A stretch of DNA of 64,000 nucleotides, from contig JAEEHB010000029.1 of the NCBI GenBank assembly GCA_016280595.1, positions 1 to 64,000 of the forward strand, given 5' to 3'. The first letter of the stretch is position 1. Every line of letters starts with the position of its first letter. Positions 9,345 through 18,620 of the stretch are shown here, one piece after another. Origin of the DNA: Clostridiaceae bacterium. Its GTDB lineage: Bacteria > Bacillota > Clostridia > Oscillospirales > Acutalibacteraceae. The translations under genes were made by a program, and so were the position numbers. The notes beneath the pieces were generated by a model. That model worked only from the letters and a program-made list of their open reading frames with translations, did no database searches and was not told the origin of the DNA.

Positions 9345-11102
9345 TCACGCAGCGATTGTAAACCCTATTGTGCGGTAATTGAGCGGGGTTATGTTGTTCA
9401 TCGCGTATATTACGGTTACTTCGGCGTAGCCTTTCGCGCCTTCGGGGATGTTTGCCCTGAGCGGTATCCGCGCCGTTTCGCCGGGCGCGATTTTAACGCC
9501 GGAAACTCCTGTGTCCGCTTTGATGTCCGCGCCCTTCACGATTACGGCAAGCACTCTGAGGTTTGCCTTCTGCATCACGTTTTTCACGAGCAGGGTGTCC
9601 GTGCCCGGGTCGATGAAGCCGGGCGTTTCGCCGCCGAATGAATACACAAGTGACTTTGACGGATTCTCCGAGAGGATGAACTGCGGGTAGTCCGGGTCGC
9701 TGTAAACATCCTTTATCGTTTTCGTGAGCACGAGCCGCGCCGTGAGATACTTGGTGTTTTCGGCAAAATAGGTCCAGGCGTGATAGTTACCGTCGGAAAA
9801 CCAGGTGTTGTCCGGCAGGTAGGCGGCGGAGGCGTCAATCGTCCTGTCGGGCGAAATCTTGTTTTTGCCGCCGCAGGGGTTTTTCTGCACATAGCCGTCT
9901 TCAAAATGCTCGCCGTAGGGCGGGCAGTATGCGCCCGTCGCGCTGTAAACGGGGATGATTGCGTCGGAATAATCGGGCGAGCCGCTCGCGATTCTGTCAC
10001 CCGAGCCGGTGACGATTGATATATCCATTCCCCTGTCGCTGCACTCGCGCAGTTTTTCGCCGACGAGGGGCAGAATTTCATAGTGGAAACGGTCGCTCTG
10101 CTCCACAAGGGGAGCGCTCTCGGGCGAGGAGAGATACCGGGCCTTGCACTCTTCGTATTTGTCGGCGGGCACAAAATCCCAGATGCTCGGCCAGTAGCCC
10201 ATAAGGTCTTTCACATTGGGCACAAGGGCGTTGAGGATTTTATCGAGGAAACCGAGCGTGGTCGCTTTGAGCAGCCACTCGTAATCCTCCTCGGTGTATG
10301 TCACCTGCTCCACCATTTTGACTATGGTCTGCTCCTGCGCTTTCACCTGCCTTAAAAGCAGGTCGCTCGCCAGGGCGCTGCCGCCGATTGCGGGCGATGA
10401 GAGCACCACTGTGTCGGCGTCCATCTGCTCGCCGTAAAGGGTGAGGTAGGTTGCGGCAATCTGACCGCCGTGACTTATGGCGTAAATATTCACCTTATCC
10501 TTGCCGGTGTATTCCTTCACCGCCTTGATGTAATCATTTAACTGATTCGCAAGGTCCTCGGCGCCCATACGCCAGTCTATATTGAAATTGAAAATGTTTT
10601 CTTTGCCCACATAATCTTCATATATGCCCGCCATTTCACGGTCGTGGCGGCAGAAGTCGTTGTCCGTATCGCTGAGCCACTGACTGTTGGTGGTGGCGGG
10701 GGTGGTGTAATACGGGTGCAGGTCGTAAACGCTTGTGCCGTCGGGGTTGCAGGGCATATAGTGCCAGGTGCGGTTTATTTCTTCGCCGAGCACCTTCGCT
10801 ATGAGGTTTGCGTTGCCCAGGGTGAGCGCGCCGAGCCCGAGCCCGATTTCCGCGATTCTCTTGAGCAGGTTGGGGCCGAGTTCATCGAGGGTGATGCCCG
10901 CCCAGGCGTTTTCACCCGTTTCGGGGTCATCTCCGTAATAGAGGCGGCAGCCGCTGTAGCCGGGCAGCATAACAATCGGGTAATCGGTTATTTCGCCCTC
11001 AATTTCTATCTCGGGATTTTCGGCAACAGCCGCGAAAGAGCAGATGCAGGTGGCGGAGATGACAAGCGCCGCCGAGAGAAGCAGGCAGATAAGTTTTTTC
11101 AT
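9345..11102 (-). CDS. Secreted LCAT-like alpha/beta hydrolase (lipase/acyltransferase)
   Basis: The 585-residue protein starts with a signal peptide (about 1-25, ending near SFAAVAE). Its hydrolase core has YPIVMLPGYSGCRL (about 41-54), the oxyanion-side strand seen in lecithin:cholesterol acyltransferases, an N-F-N-I-D-W-R segment, and a nucleophile elbow IYAISHGGQIAA (about 205-216) in which the first Gly of G-x-S-x-G is Ala. Asp and His partners lie further on and I cannot fix them by eye. The C-terminal about 130 residues look beta-rich and may form a separate domain. The natural lipid or ester substrate is unknown. It sits 16 bases after the FAD oxidoreductase and 20 before the NERD gene. 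Confidence 0.75.
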   Translation of the reverse strand: MKKLICLLLSAALVISATCICSFAAVAENPEIEIEGEITDYPIVMLPGYSGCRLYYGDDPETGENAWAGITLDELGPNLLKRIAEIGLGLGALTLGNANLIAKVLGEEINRTWHYMPCNPDGTSVYDLHPYYTTPATTNSQWLSDTDNDFCRHDREMAGIYEDYVGKENIFNFNIDWRMGAEDLANQLNDYIKAVKEYTGKDKVNIYAISHGGQIAATYLTLYGEQMDADTVVLSSPAIGGSALASDLLLRQVKAQEQTIVKMVEQVTYTEEDYEWLLKATTLGFLDKILNALVPNVKDLMGYWPSIWDFVPADKYEECKARYLSSPESAPLVEQSDRFHYEILPLVGEKLRECSDRGMDISIVTGSGDRIASGSPDYSDAIIPVYSATGAYCPPYGEHFEDGYVQKNPCGGKNKISPDRTIDASAAYLPDNTWFSDGNYHAWTYFAENTKYLTARLVLTKTIKDVYSDPDYPQFILSENPSKSLVYSFGGETPGFIDPGTDTLLVKNVMQKANLRVLAVIVKGADIKADTGVSGVKIAPGETARIPLRANIPEGAKGYAEVTVIYAMNNITPLNYRTIGFTIAA

Positions 11103-11118
11103 TTTCCCCTCCGTTGAT

Positions 11119-12444
11119 TCACTTGACTTTGCCGACCTTTTTCCACATACGCTCGGCTATTGAAACCCATACGGGAAACGCCTCGGGATTCTTCGGGAAG
11201 TTCATATAGTGAGTTCTGAGTTCAAACGCGAGCCTGGCGCCGGAAACAATCGCGCCGACAGTCTTGAGCGACACGCCCTTGCGAGAAATGCCGCCTATCA
11301 TCTTCACAACGGTCTGAATAGCGTCCTTCGGGGTGACATCGCCGTTATTGAGGAAGGTCTCGTTGAATATGATTCTGTTTCTGAAGCAGTATTCGAGTTC
11401 ATCGTCCGTCACGGTGTTGATGAGTTTCGTGAGGAAGGCTCTGACCATAGCAAATTCGGCGCCCTGCGCTCTGTTGTATCTGCAGTTTATATCCCACAGA
11501 GCTTCCTTATCCGCCCTGCCCTGCTTGAGAGCGGTGTGAAGCACATCCGCCGCGATATCGAGCATAACCATGCTTGAGGTGACGCCCTCGCCGCAGTCGG
11601 GTTTCGTGAGGCAGGCGGCATCGCCCGCGGCAATGAAGTTATCCGCCACAAGCGAATAGGGCGGGCGTCTGTAAGGGGTGGCGCCCTCTTCGGTTTTCAC
11701 AAGTTCAAACTCGCCGTGAGATGAAACGCCGTCGAGTTTTTCGGCTTCGCGCCTTACCTTTTCCATACTGCCGGAGGCACCCGTGCCGATTATCTTTTCC
11801 TTGCCGTCCATCGAAAACGGAGCGTACCAGGATTTCATATTGAGCCAGAAGGTGTTCATCTGCTCCTCGTCAAAGCGCGCGTATCTGAGCAGCACAAAGA
11901 GCAGGTCTTCATCTTCAATTCTGAAGTTTTCAACGCCGTAGCCGTTTGGCAGGGCGCGCCTCGCGGCGGAAGCGATGCCCGAGCAGTCGACGGCAACCTT
12001 GCACTTATCTTCTTTTATGCCGTCGGGCGTTGAGTATCTGATGCCCGAAATCGCGCCCGATGAAAAAGTAAACTCCTCAAAGGCGGCGTCATATTCAATC
12101 TCCGCCCCAGCCTCGCGGGCGAGTTTTGCCATAAGGGCAACATACTCTTTCATATGCAGGCCGACCGTCTCGGCGTCAACATTTATGTGATATTTGTTTG
12201 AGGGTGAGGAAAAATGATTGTCCGTGAATTCAAACGCCCACTCGGGGTCGCCCTCGCGCACAAGGGGGATATCAAACTTGATGAAATCGGTGCGCGTCAC
12301 GTGGAAAATATCCATCTTGGTGCCCGCCTTTTCCTCGGGCAGTTTTTCAATCACCTTGACGGTGTAGCCCCTCTTCGCCATCTTGCGCGCAAGGTAAAGC
12401 CCGGAGGTCGCCGCGCCGACAATAATCAGATCGTAAACTTTCAT
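11119..12444 (-). CDS. FAD-dependent oxidoreductase, geranylgeranyl reductase/FixC-like
   Basis: The 441-residue protein begins with the Rossmann FAD motif DLIIVGAATSGLYLARKMAKR (about 5-25; the usual G-x-G-x-x-G is changed to G-A-A-T-S-G) followed by VIEKLPEE. The second FAD motif NFIAAGDAACLTKPDCGEGV (about 280-299) is clear. This pattern is that of the geranylgeranyl reductase group of class A flavoproteins, which reduce isoprenoid double bonds or act on quinones. A lipid substrate would agree with the LCAT-like hydrolase encoded next, but this is inference. It is the first gene of the minus operon, and the start has a GAGGTGA ribosome site. Confidence 0.8.
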   Translation of the reverse strand: MKVYDLIIVGAATSGLYLARKMAKRGYTVKVIEKLPEEKAGTKMDIFHVTRTDFIKFDIPLVREGDPEWAFEFTDNHFSSPSNKYHINVDAETVGLHMKEYVALMAKLAREAGAEIEYDAAFEEFTFSSGAISGIRYSTPDGIKEDKCKVAVDCSGIASAARRALPNGYGVENFRIEDEDLLFVLLRYARFDEEQMNTFWLNMKSWYAPFSMDGKEKIIGTGASGSMEKVRREAEKLDGVSSHGEFELVKTEEGATPYRRPPYSLVADNFIAAGDAACLTKPDCGEGVTSSMVMLDIAADVLHTALKQGRADKEALWDINCRYNRAQGAEFAMVRAFLTKLINTVTDDELEYCFRNRIIFNETFLNNGDVTPKDAIQTVVKMIGGISRKGVSLKTVGAIVSGARLAFELRTHYMNFPKNPEAFPVWVSIAERMWKKVGKVK

Positions 12445-12473
12445 ATTTTCACCTCATTGCTCAGTATAGTTTT

Positions 12474-12502
12474 ATTGTAGCACGGCAGATAGAGAATGTC
12501 AC
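12474..12502 (-). promoter_or_regulatory. Sigma-A promoter of the FAD oxidoreductase operon
   Basis: On minus, GTGACA (12497-12502), 17 bases, TACAAT (12474-12479), about 30 bases before the start codon at 12444. Confidence 0.7.
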
Positions 12503-12528
12503 TATTTAATTTAAAGATAATACCCGCA

Positions 12529-12610
12529 GGGAACGCCGTTCCGGCGCTGAGTCCGTGCCAAAGGCGCGGAGAGAATGCAGAATTCAGAATGCATAATGCA
12601 GAATTGAGGG
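12529..12610. repeat. Degenerate copies of dispersed intergenic repeats
   Basis: The first part (about 12532-12571, AGGGAACGCCGTTCCGGCG ... GTCCGTGCC ... AGGCGCGGA) is related to the element at 8316. It is followed by a GAATGCAGAATTCAGAATGC / ATAATGCAGAATT stretch made of short repeated words. No coding potential is seen between 12503 and 12668. Confidence 0.5.
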
Positions 12611-12668
12611 GCGCAGTGACGATGTGACGGGTGTGGACGATATAATCAAACCTTATAACAAATAATTA

Positions 12669-12697
12669 TTGAGATTGTAAAAGGGTTATGGTATGAT
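12669..12697 (+). promoter_or_regulatory. Sigma-A promoter of the unknown anchored protein
   Basis: TTGAGA (12669-12674), 17 bases, TATGAT (12692-12697), 31 bases before the ATG at 12729. Confidence 0.7.
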
Positions 12698-12728
12698 AAT
12701 TTTAAACTAAACCAATGGGGGAAACGAT

Positions 12729-13586
12729 ATGAAAAAAGCACTTGCGGCAATACTCGCTTCATTTGTCGGTCTTTTCGGCTACCAGATTGTTGACAAGGCA
12801 ATTGAAGCAAGAGTTGACAACCTCGAATATCAGGTATCGTCACAGCAGGAAGAAATTGAAAGTCTGCACAAAATAGGCAAATACAGCAACTCAGAATATA
12901 ATGATCCTTACACTGAGAATTCGGTAAATGCCAATTCGGAGACACAGGCGACTTTTTCTTTGGACTCAAGTCATGAAGGCGACGACGATAACCATAACAC
13001 TAACGATAACAATAACAACTATAGTGACAGTTATCCGAGTATCGGTGGTGTTCAAGAGTATACCGGGCAAAAAAAGTATATGTTCAGGCTATATGAAAGC
13101 GGCTGGTTCAGATACATCTCTCCGGGTTCTTCACCTTTAGAGAATAATATTCAAGTCAGCAGCACCGAACCAACCACTTCGGATAACACTTACGCTGAAA
13201 CCAGACCAGCCGGTGCAAGAGATGACGGAATATATTATATCGATGATTACTATTTGACAATTACATCTGCTTCACGAACTATTCTCGGAATTGAGGATGC
13301 GACCGAAAAATACTATGACAATAATTACAGTGTTCAATCACGTGTTACCGGCTCAGTATATACTGTAAAATACCACATAGAAGGTCATACGGATCAGGCA
13401 CTGGCCGGAAAAAAATTGAGGGTGTTCCCTTCTGATGACGAGTATGATTATAAAAGTAATAATCCGGCATATTATCTGCCGTTGATTATTATAAAAGAAG
13501 ACGGATCATTTGAACTTGATGCTCAAATGTGTCAATGGTATGTTAAGCGTCAATTCAGTGAACTGTATCTCAGTATATATCAATAA
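12729..13586 (+). CDS. Unknown membrane-anchored protein with coiled coil and Asn/Asp-rich linker
   Basis: I do not recognise this 285-residue protein. It begins with a short hydrophobic stretch (about 5-20) that may anchor it, then a short coiled coil (about 22-47, DNLEYQVSSQQEEIESLHK). A polar linker rich in Ser, Asn and Asp follows (about 50-105, with DDDNHNTNDNNNN). The rest is a Tyr-rich, probably beta-structured region (about 115-285) without motifs I can name. It has its own promoter and terminator, so it is monocistronic. The layout suggests an extracytoplasmic domain on a stalk. The region is richer in A+T than the housekeeping genes around it. Confidence 0.7.
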   Translation: MKKALAAILASFVGLFGYQIVDKAIEARVDNLEYQVSSQQEEIESLHKIGKYSNSEYNDPYTENSVNANSETQATFSLDSSHEGDDDNHNTNDNNNNYSDSYPSIGGVQEYTGQKKYMFRLYESGWFRYISPGSSPLENNIQVSSTEPTTSDNTYAETRPAGARDDGIYYIDDYYLTITSASRTILGIEDATEKYYDNNYSVQSRVTGSVYTVKYHIEGHTDQALAGKKLRVFPSDDEYDYKSNNPAYYLPLIIIKEDGSFELDAQMCQWYVKRQFSELYLSIYQ

Positions 13587-13638
13587 ATTTTTTTCAATCA
13601 AAACCGACATATTGTTCGAACATATTTTCATAAACAAA

Positions 13639-13675
13639 ACCAACCGCACTGCGTATGCAATGCGGTTGGTTTACA
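13639..13675. terminator. Bidirectional terminator between the unknown gene and dnaJ
   Basis: CCAACCGCA (13640-13648) pairs with TGCGGTTGG (13661-13669), extended inward by CTGCG/CAATG with mismatch. T-rich tails occur in both directions (TTTTGTTT on minus), so it can end both the plus gene and the dnaK operon. Confidence 0.85.
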
Positions 13676-13679
13676 TTGT

Positions 13680-14840
13680 TCAGTTTTTGAACTTATCGGT
13701 GAACTTGCCTTTTTTGCCTTTGGGGTTTGCGGGGGCGCCGCGCCGGACGCCGAGCGATTTTTCAAGCTGGCTGATAAGTTCTCTCTGCTGGTCGTTCAGC
13801 TGTGTGGGCACATCCACTATGATATGGACTATCTGGTCGCCTTTCTGCTTTGAGTTGACGACCGGGATTCCCCTGCCCCTGAGTTTGAAGTTATCGCCGG
13901 ACTGTGTGCCCGCGGGGATGTCTATCATCACATCGCCGTCAAGGGTTGGAATTCTGAGTTTGTCACCGAGCGCCGCCTGGGTAAAGGCTATATGCTGCTC
14001 GAGGTGAACGTTGTAGTCCTCTCTTGTGAAATAGGGGTGAGGCCTTACAAACACGGCTACTCTCAGGTCGCCCGCAGGTCCGCCGTTGCGCCCTGCGTTG
14101 CCCGCTCCGCTCACGGCAAACATCTGCCTGTTGTCAATACCGGCGGGGATGTTCACCTCAACATTCGTTCTCTTTGATACTCTGCCCTGGCCGTGACACT
14201 TTGAGCAGGGTGTGTCTATCACGCTGCCTTTGCCGCCGCACTTGGGGCAGGCTTTCTGAGTCTGGATGGTGCCGAAAAGCGAATTCTGAGTTACGGAGAT
14301 AAAGCCTCTGCCGTTACAGTCCGGGCAGGTGCGTCTGCTTGTGCCCGCGGCGGCTCCGCTGCCGTGGCAGTCCGGGCAGGTTTCAACCCTGTTTACTTCC
14401 ACGGTGCGCTTGCATCCCTTGGCGGCCTCTTCGAAGGAAACGGTCACCTTGGTCTGGATGTCTTCGCCCCTCTGCGCGGCGTTGGGATTTGCGCTGCGGC
14501 TGCCGAAACCGGAGCCGAAACCGCCGCCGAAGAACGAGCCGAAAATATCACCCAGATCCATGTCAAAGCCGCCGAAGCCGGCTCCTCCCTGACCCGCGCC
14601 GAAGTTGGGGTCAACACCCGCGTGGCCGAACTGATCGTAGCGCGCTTTCTTGTCGCTGTCCGAAAGCACTTCATACGCCTCGTTCACTTCTTTGAACTTC
14701 GCCTCGGCATCGGGATTGTCGGGGTTGAGGTCGGGATGGTATTTCTTCGCCATCTGCCTGTATGCTTTTTTTATTTCATCGTCGGATGCTCCCTTTTTTA
14801 AGCCGAGCACCTCATAATAATCTCTTTTGTTGTTATCCAA
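13680..14840 (-). CDS. dnaJ: Chaperone protein DnaJ
   Basis: The 386-residue protein is a complete type I Hsp40: J domain with the HPD motif in KYHPDLNPD (about 34-42), a Gly/Phe-rich linker (about 75-125), four C-x-x-C-x-G-x-G zinc repeats ([32 protein letters not shown]) and the C-terminal substrate-binding domain. It delivers unfolded protein to DnaK and stimulates its ATPase in the cytosol. It is the last gene of the hrcA-grpE-dnaK-dnaJ operon, 37 bases after dnaK, and ends at a strong terminator. Confidence 0.98.
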   Translation of the reverse strand: MDNNKRDYYEVLGLKKGASDDEIKKAYRQMAKKYHPDLNPDNPDAEAKFKEVNEAYEVLSDSDKKARYDQFGHAGVDPNFGAGQGGAGFGGFDMDLGDIFGSFFGGGFGSGFGSRSANPNAAQRGEDIQTKVTVSFEEAAKGCKRTVEVNRVETCPDCHGSGAAAGTSRRTCPDCNGRGFISVTQNSLFGTIQTQKACPKCGGKGSVIDTPCSKCHGQGRVSKRTNVEVNIPAGIDNRQMFAVSGAGNAGRNGGPAGDLRVAVFVRPHPYFTREDYNVHLEQHIAFTQAALGDKLRIPTLDGDVMIDIPAGTQSGDNFKLRGRGIPVVNSKQKGDQIVHIIVDVPTQLNDQQRELISQLEKSLGVRRGAPANPKGKKGKFTDKFKN

Positions 14841-14877
14841 GGGAATTCTCCTAACTCACGGCCGGAGAGGCGGAATA

Positions 14878-16725
<1,848 letters not shown>

Positions 16726-16732
16726 TTACTTT

Positions 16733-17293
16733 TTAAGTGTTTGCTACTTTGACTGTGGCTTCTCTTATTATCCTGTCGCCGAGTCTGTAGCCTTTGCTGA
16801 ATACCTGCGCAACGGTGTTTTCGCCGAGCGAATCGTCCTGCACCGCCATCACAGCCGAGTGGAGATTCGGGTCAAAAGTGTCGCCCTCTTCGCCGAAACT
16901 TTCCACGCCGAATTTTTCGAGCACTTTGAGAAACTGGCCGAATATGAGTTCGATGCCTTTTTTGTAGCCCTCAAAATTCGCTTCGGAGTTCATCGCCGCT
17001 CTCTCGAAATTGTCGAGTATCGGCAATATCTCCTCGATTACCTGCGCCTTTGACGATGAGTAGATTTCCGTTTTTTCTTTCTGAGAGCGTTTGCGGAAAT
17101 TATCGTACTCCGCGCAGAGCCTTAAATACTTATCGTCTTTTTCCTTTATCTGCTCCTCGAGCACTTCCTCCCGCGATTTCTCCGCGGGCGCTTCTTTTTC
17201 AGATTCGGTTTCCGGTGTTTCGGGAGCGGTTTCCTCTTTCAATTCGGATTCCTTTTCGGGAGCCGCTTTGCTCTTTTTCTTTTTTTCGTCCAT
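16733..17293 (-). CDS. grpE: Nucleotide exchange factor GrpE
   Basis: The 186-residue protein has a highly charged Lys/Glu-rich N-terminal tail (about 1-50), a long coiled-coil helix (about 50-100, with YDNFRKRSQKEKTEI), and the C-terminal beta wing with the GrpE signature VAQVFSKGYRLGDRIIREA (about 162-180). It releases ADP from DnaK. It lies between hrcA (16-base gap) and dnaK (34-base gap) in the CIRCE-controlled operon. Confidence 0.97.
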   Translation of the reverse strand: MDEKKKKSKAAPEKESELKEETAPETPETESEKEAPAEKSREEVLEEQIKEKDDKYLRLCAEYDNFRKRSQKEKTEIYSSSKAQVIEEILPILDNFERAAMNSEANFEGYKKGIELIFGQFLKVLEKFGVESFGEEGDTFDPNLHSAVMAVQDDSLGENTVAQVFSKGYRLGDRIIREATVKVANT

Positions 17294-17309
17294 TTTAATC
17301 TGCCCCTCT

Positions 17310-18356
17310 CTATTCTTCGAGCGCCTGTGTTATGAGCCGTCCGACTATGTCGGTCATATACCTGATGCTGGGGATTATTGTCTCATAATCCATTCTCGTG
17401 GGGCCGATAACACTTATTGTGCCTGTTTCGTCGCCGTTGACGGAATACTTGGACACAATAACACTGGAATTTTCAAGCTGTTTGTATTTGTTTTCGGAGC
17501 CGATGCGCACATCAAGGCTGCCCCTTGACGAATTGATTACATCCGAGAGCGGCTCGCTTCTGCTCAGGAATTCAAGCAGGGCAACTGCTCCCTCGCCGTA
17601 ATCCTTGAAGGAGAGCAGGTTTGAACTGCCTCCGAGCACCAGGCGCGAATCTCCGACGCTGTCCGCAAGTTCCGTGACTGCCGCGAGAAGCGGAAGCAGG
17701 GTGAAATAATCGCCCTCGATTGCCGCGGCAAGAGTCTGGATGTAAACGGGAGTGATTTCGGCGGCGGGCTTGCCTATGATGAAAGCGCCCGCGATACCGT
17801 AGAATTTTTCAAGTACAGATGCGTTAATCTCGGTATCGGACCTGCACAGACGGCTCTTGAGTATGCCGTTTGAGGTGAGCAGCACCATCATTGCCGAGTA
17901 GGCGCCTACGGGCACAACCTCAATCTTTTTAATCAGCGTCATTTCGCCGACCGGCGCCGTGGAAACGGTGGCGCACTTGGTGAGGTTTGCGAGGATTTCC
18001 CTTGACTTGGCTATAAGTTTTTCGGGGTCGCCTACCGCGGATGAAACGCCCGCGTCAATCAAGCGCTTTGTGAGCTCGTCAACCTCGCGGTTTTTCATCA
18101 GGTGGTCCACATAGTAGCGGTAGCCCTCCTGCGTGGGTACTCTGCCCGCGGAAGTGTGCGGCTGCTCGAGGTAACCCATAGAGTCAAGTTCGTTCATCTC
18201 GTTACGCACCGTGGCGGAGGATACCGACATGCCGGTGGCGTCTATAAGACCTTTGGAGCCGACCGGCTCGCCCGTTTTGATGTAAAGCTCCACAACGTTT
18301 GCGAGTATCTGTTTCTTTCGCTCGCTGAGCGCTTCGGTTTCTTTTTTATCCGGCAT
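17310..18356 (-). CDS. hrcA: Heat-inducible transcription repressor HrcA
   Basis: The 348-residue product has the HrcA winged helix at the N terminus (SERKKQILANVVELYIKTG and GMSVSSATVRNEMNELDSMG, about 10-65) and the GAF-like HrcA core with LEQPHTSAGRVPT just after it. HrcA binds CIRCE and represses the dnaK operon until heat draws GroE away from it. I choose ATG 18356 because an AAGGAGGG site lies seven bases upstream; an in-frame TTG two codons earlier directly abuts that site. The CIRCE operator lies 43 bases before the start, so the operon is autoregulated. Confidence 0.97.
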   Translation of the reverse strand: MPDKKETEALSERKKQILANVVELYIKTGEPVGSKGLIDATGMSVSSATVRNEMNELDSMGYLEQPHTSAGRVPTQEGYRYYVDHLMKNREVDELTKRLIDAGVSSAVGDPEKLIAKSREILANLTKCATVSTAPVGEMTLIKKIEVVPVGAYSAMMVLLTSNGILKSRLCRSDTEINASVLEKFYGIAGAFIIGKPAAEITPVYIQTLAAAIEGDYFTLLPLLAAVTELADSVGDSRLVLGGSSNLLSFKDYGEGAVALLEFLSRSEPLSDVINSSRGSLDVRIGSENKYKQLENSSVIVSKYSVNGDETGTISVIGPTRMDYETIIPSIRYMTDIVGRLITQALEE

Positions 18357-18398
18357 ATTCAACCCTCCTTCCCGGATAATTGCTTTCGAGTGCCAAAA

Positions 18399-18425
18399 TT
18401 AGCACTCGAAGAAGCAGAGTGCTAA
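18399..18425 (-). promoter_or_regulatory. CIRCE operator of the hrcA operon
   Basis: TTAGCACTC (18399-18407), nine bases, GAGTGCTAA (18417-18425): a perfect match to the HrcA-binding CIRCE consensus. An extra GAGTGC half-site at 18389-18394 can pair with the same left arm (GCACTC at 18402-18407), so two overlapping hairpins are possible. Confidence 0.97.
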
Positions 18426-18436
18426 TTCTTGATGTT

Positions 18437-18465
18437 ATCTTATACCATTCCCCCGCTTTTGTCAA
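18437..18465 (-). promoter_or_regulatory. Sigma-A promoter of the hrcA operon
   Basis: On minus, perfect TTGACA (18460-18465), 17 bases, TAAGAT (18437-18442). The CIRCE follows about 12 bases downstream of the -10, as expected for HrcA control. Confidence 0.8.
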
Positions 18466-18533
18466 TAATTCAATTGTAAACACTTTGTGAATTCCGCGCC
18501 GTTTTGCTCTGCGATATATATTGAAACTCTTAC

Positions 18534-18563
18534 TTGACAGTTATATTTATAAAATGATAAAAT
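18534..18563 (+). promoter_or_regulatory. Sigma-A promoter of the first giant secreted protein
   Basis: TTGACA (18534-18539), 18-base spacer, TAAAAT (18558-18563). It is divergent from the hrcA promoter with about 70 bases between the two -35 boxes. Confidence 0.75.
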
Positions 18564-18620
18564 AAACCGTAATTTTTGTGCCGCGCACAGGCGGCGCTCA
18601 ACACATACGGAGGAAAAATT

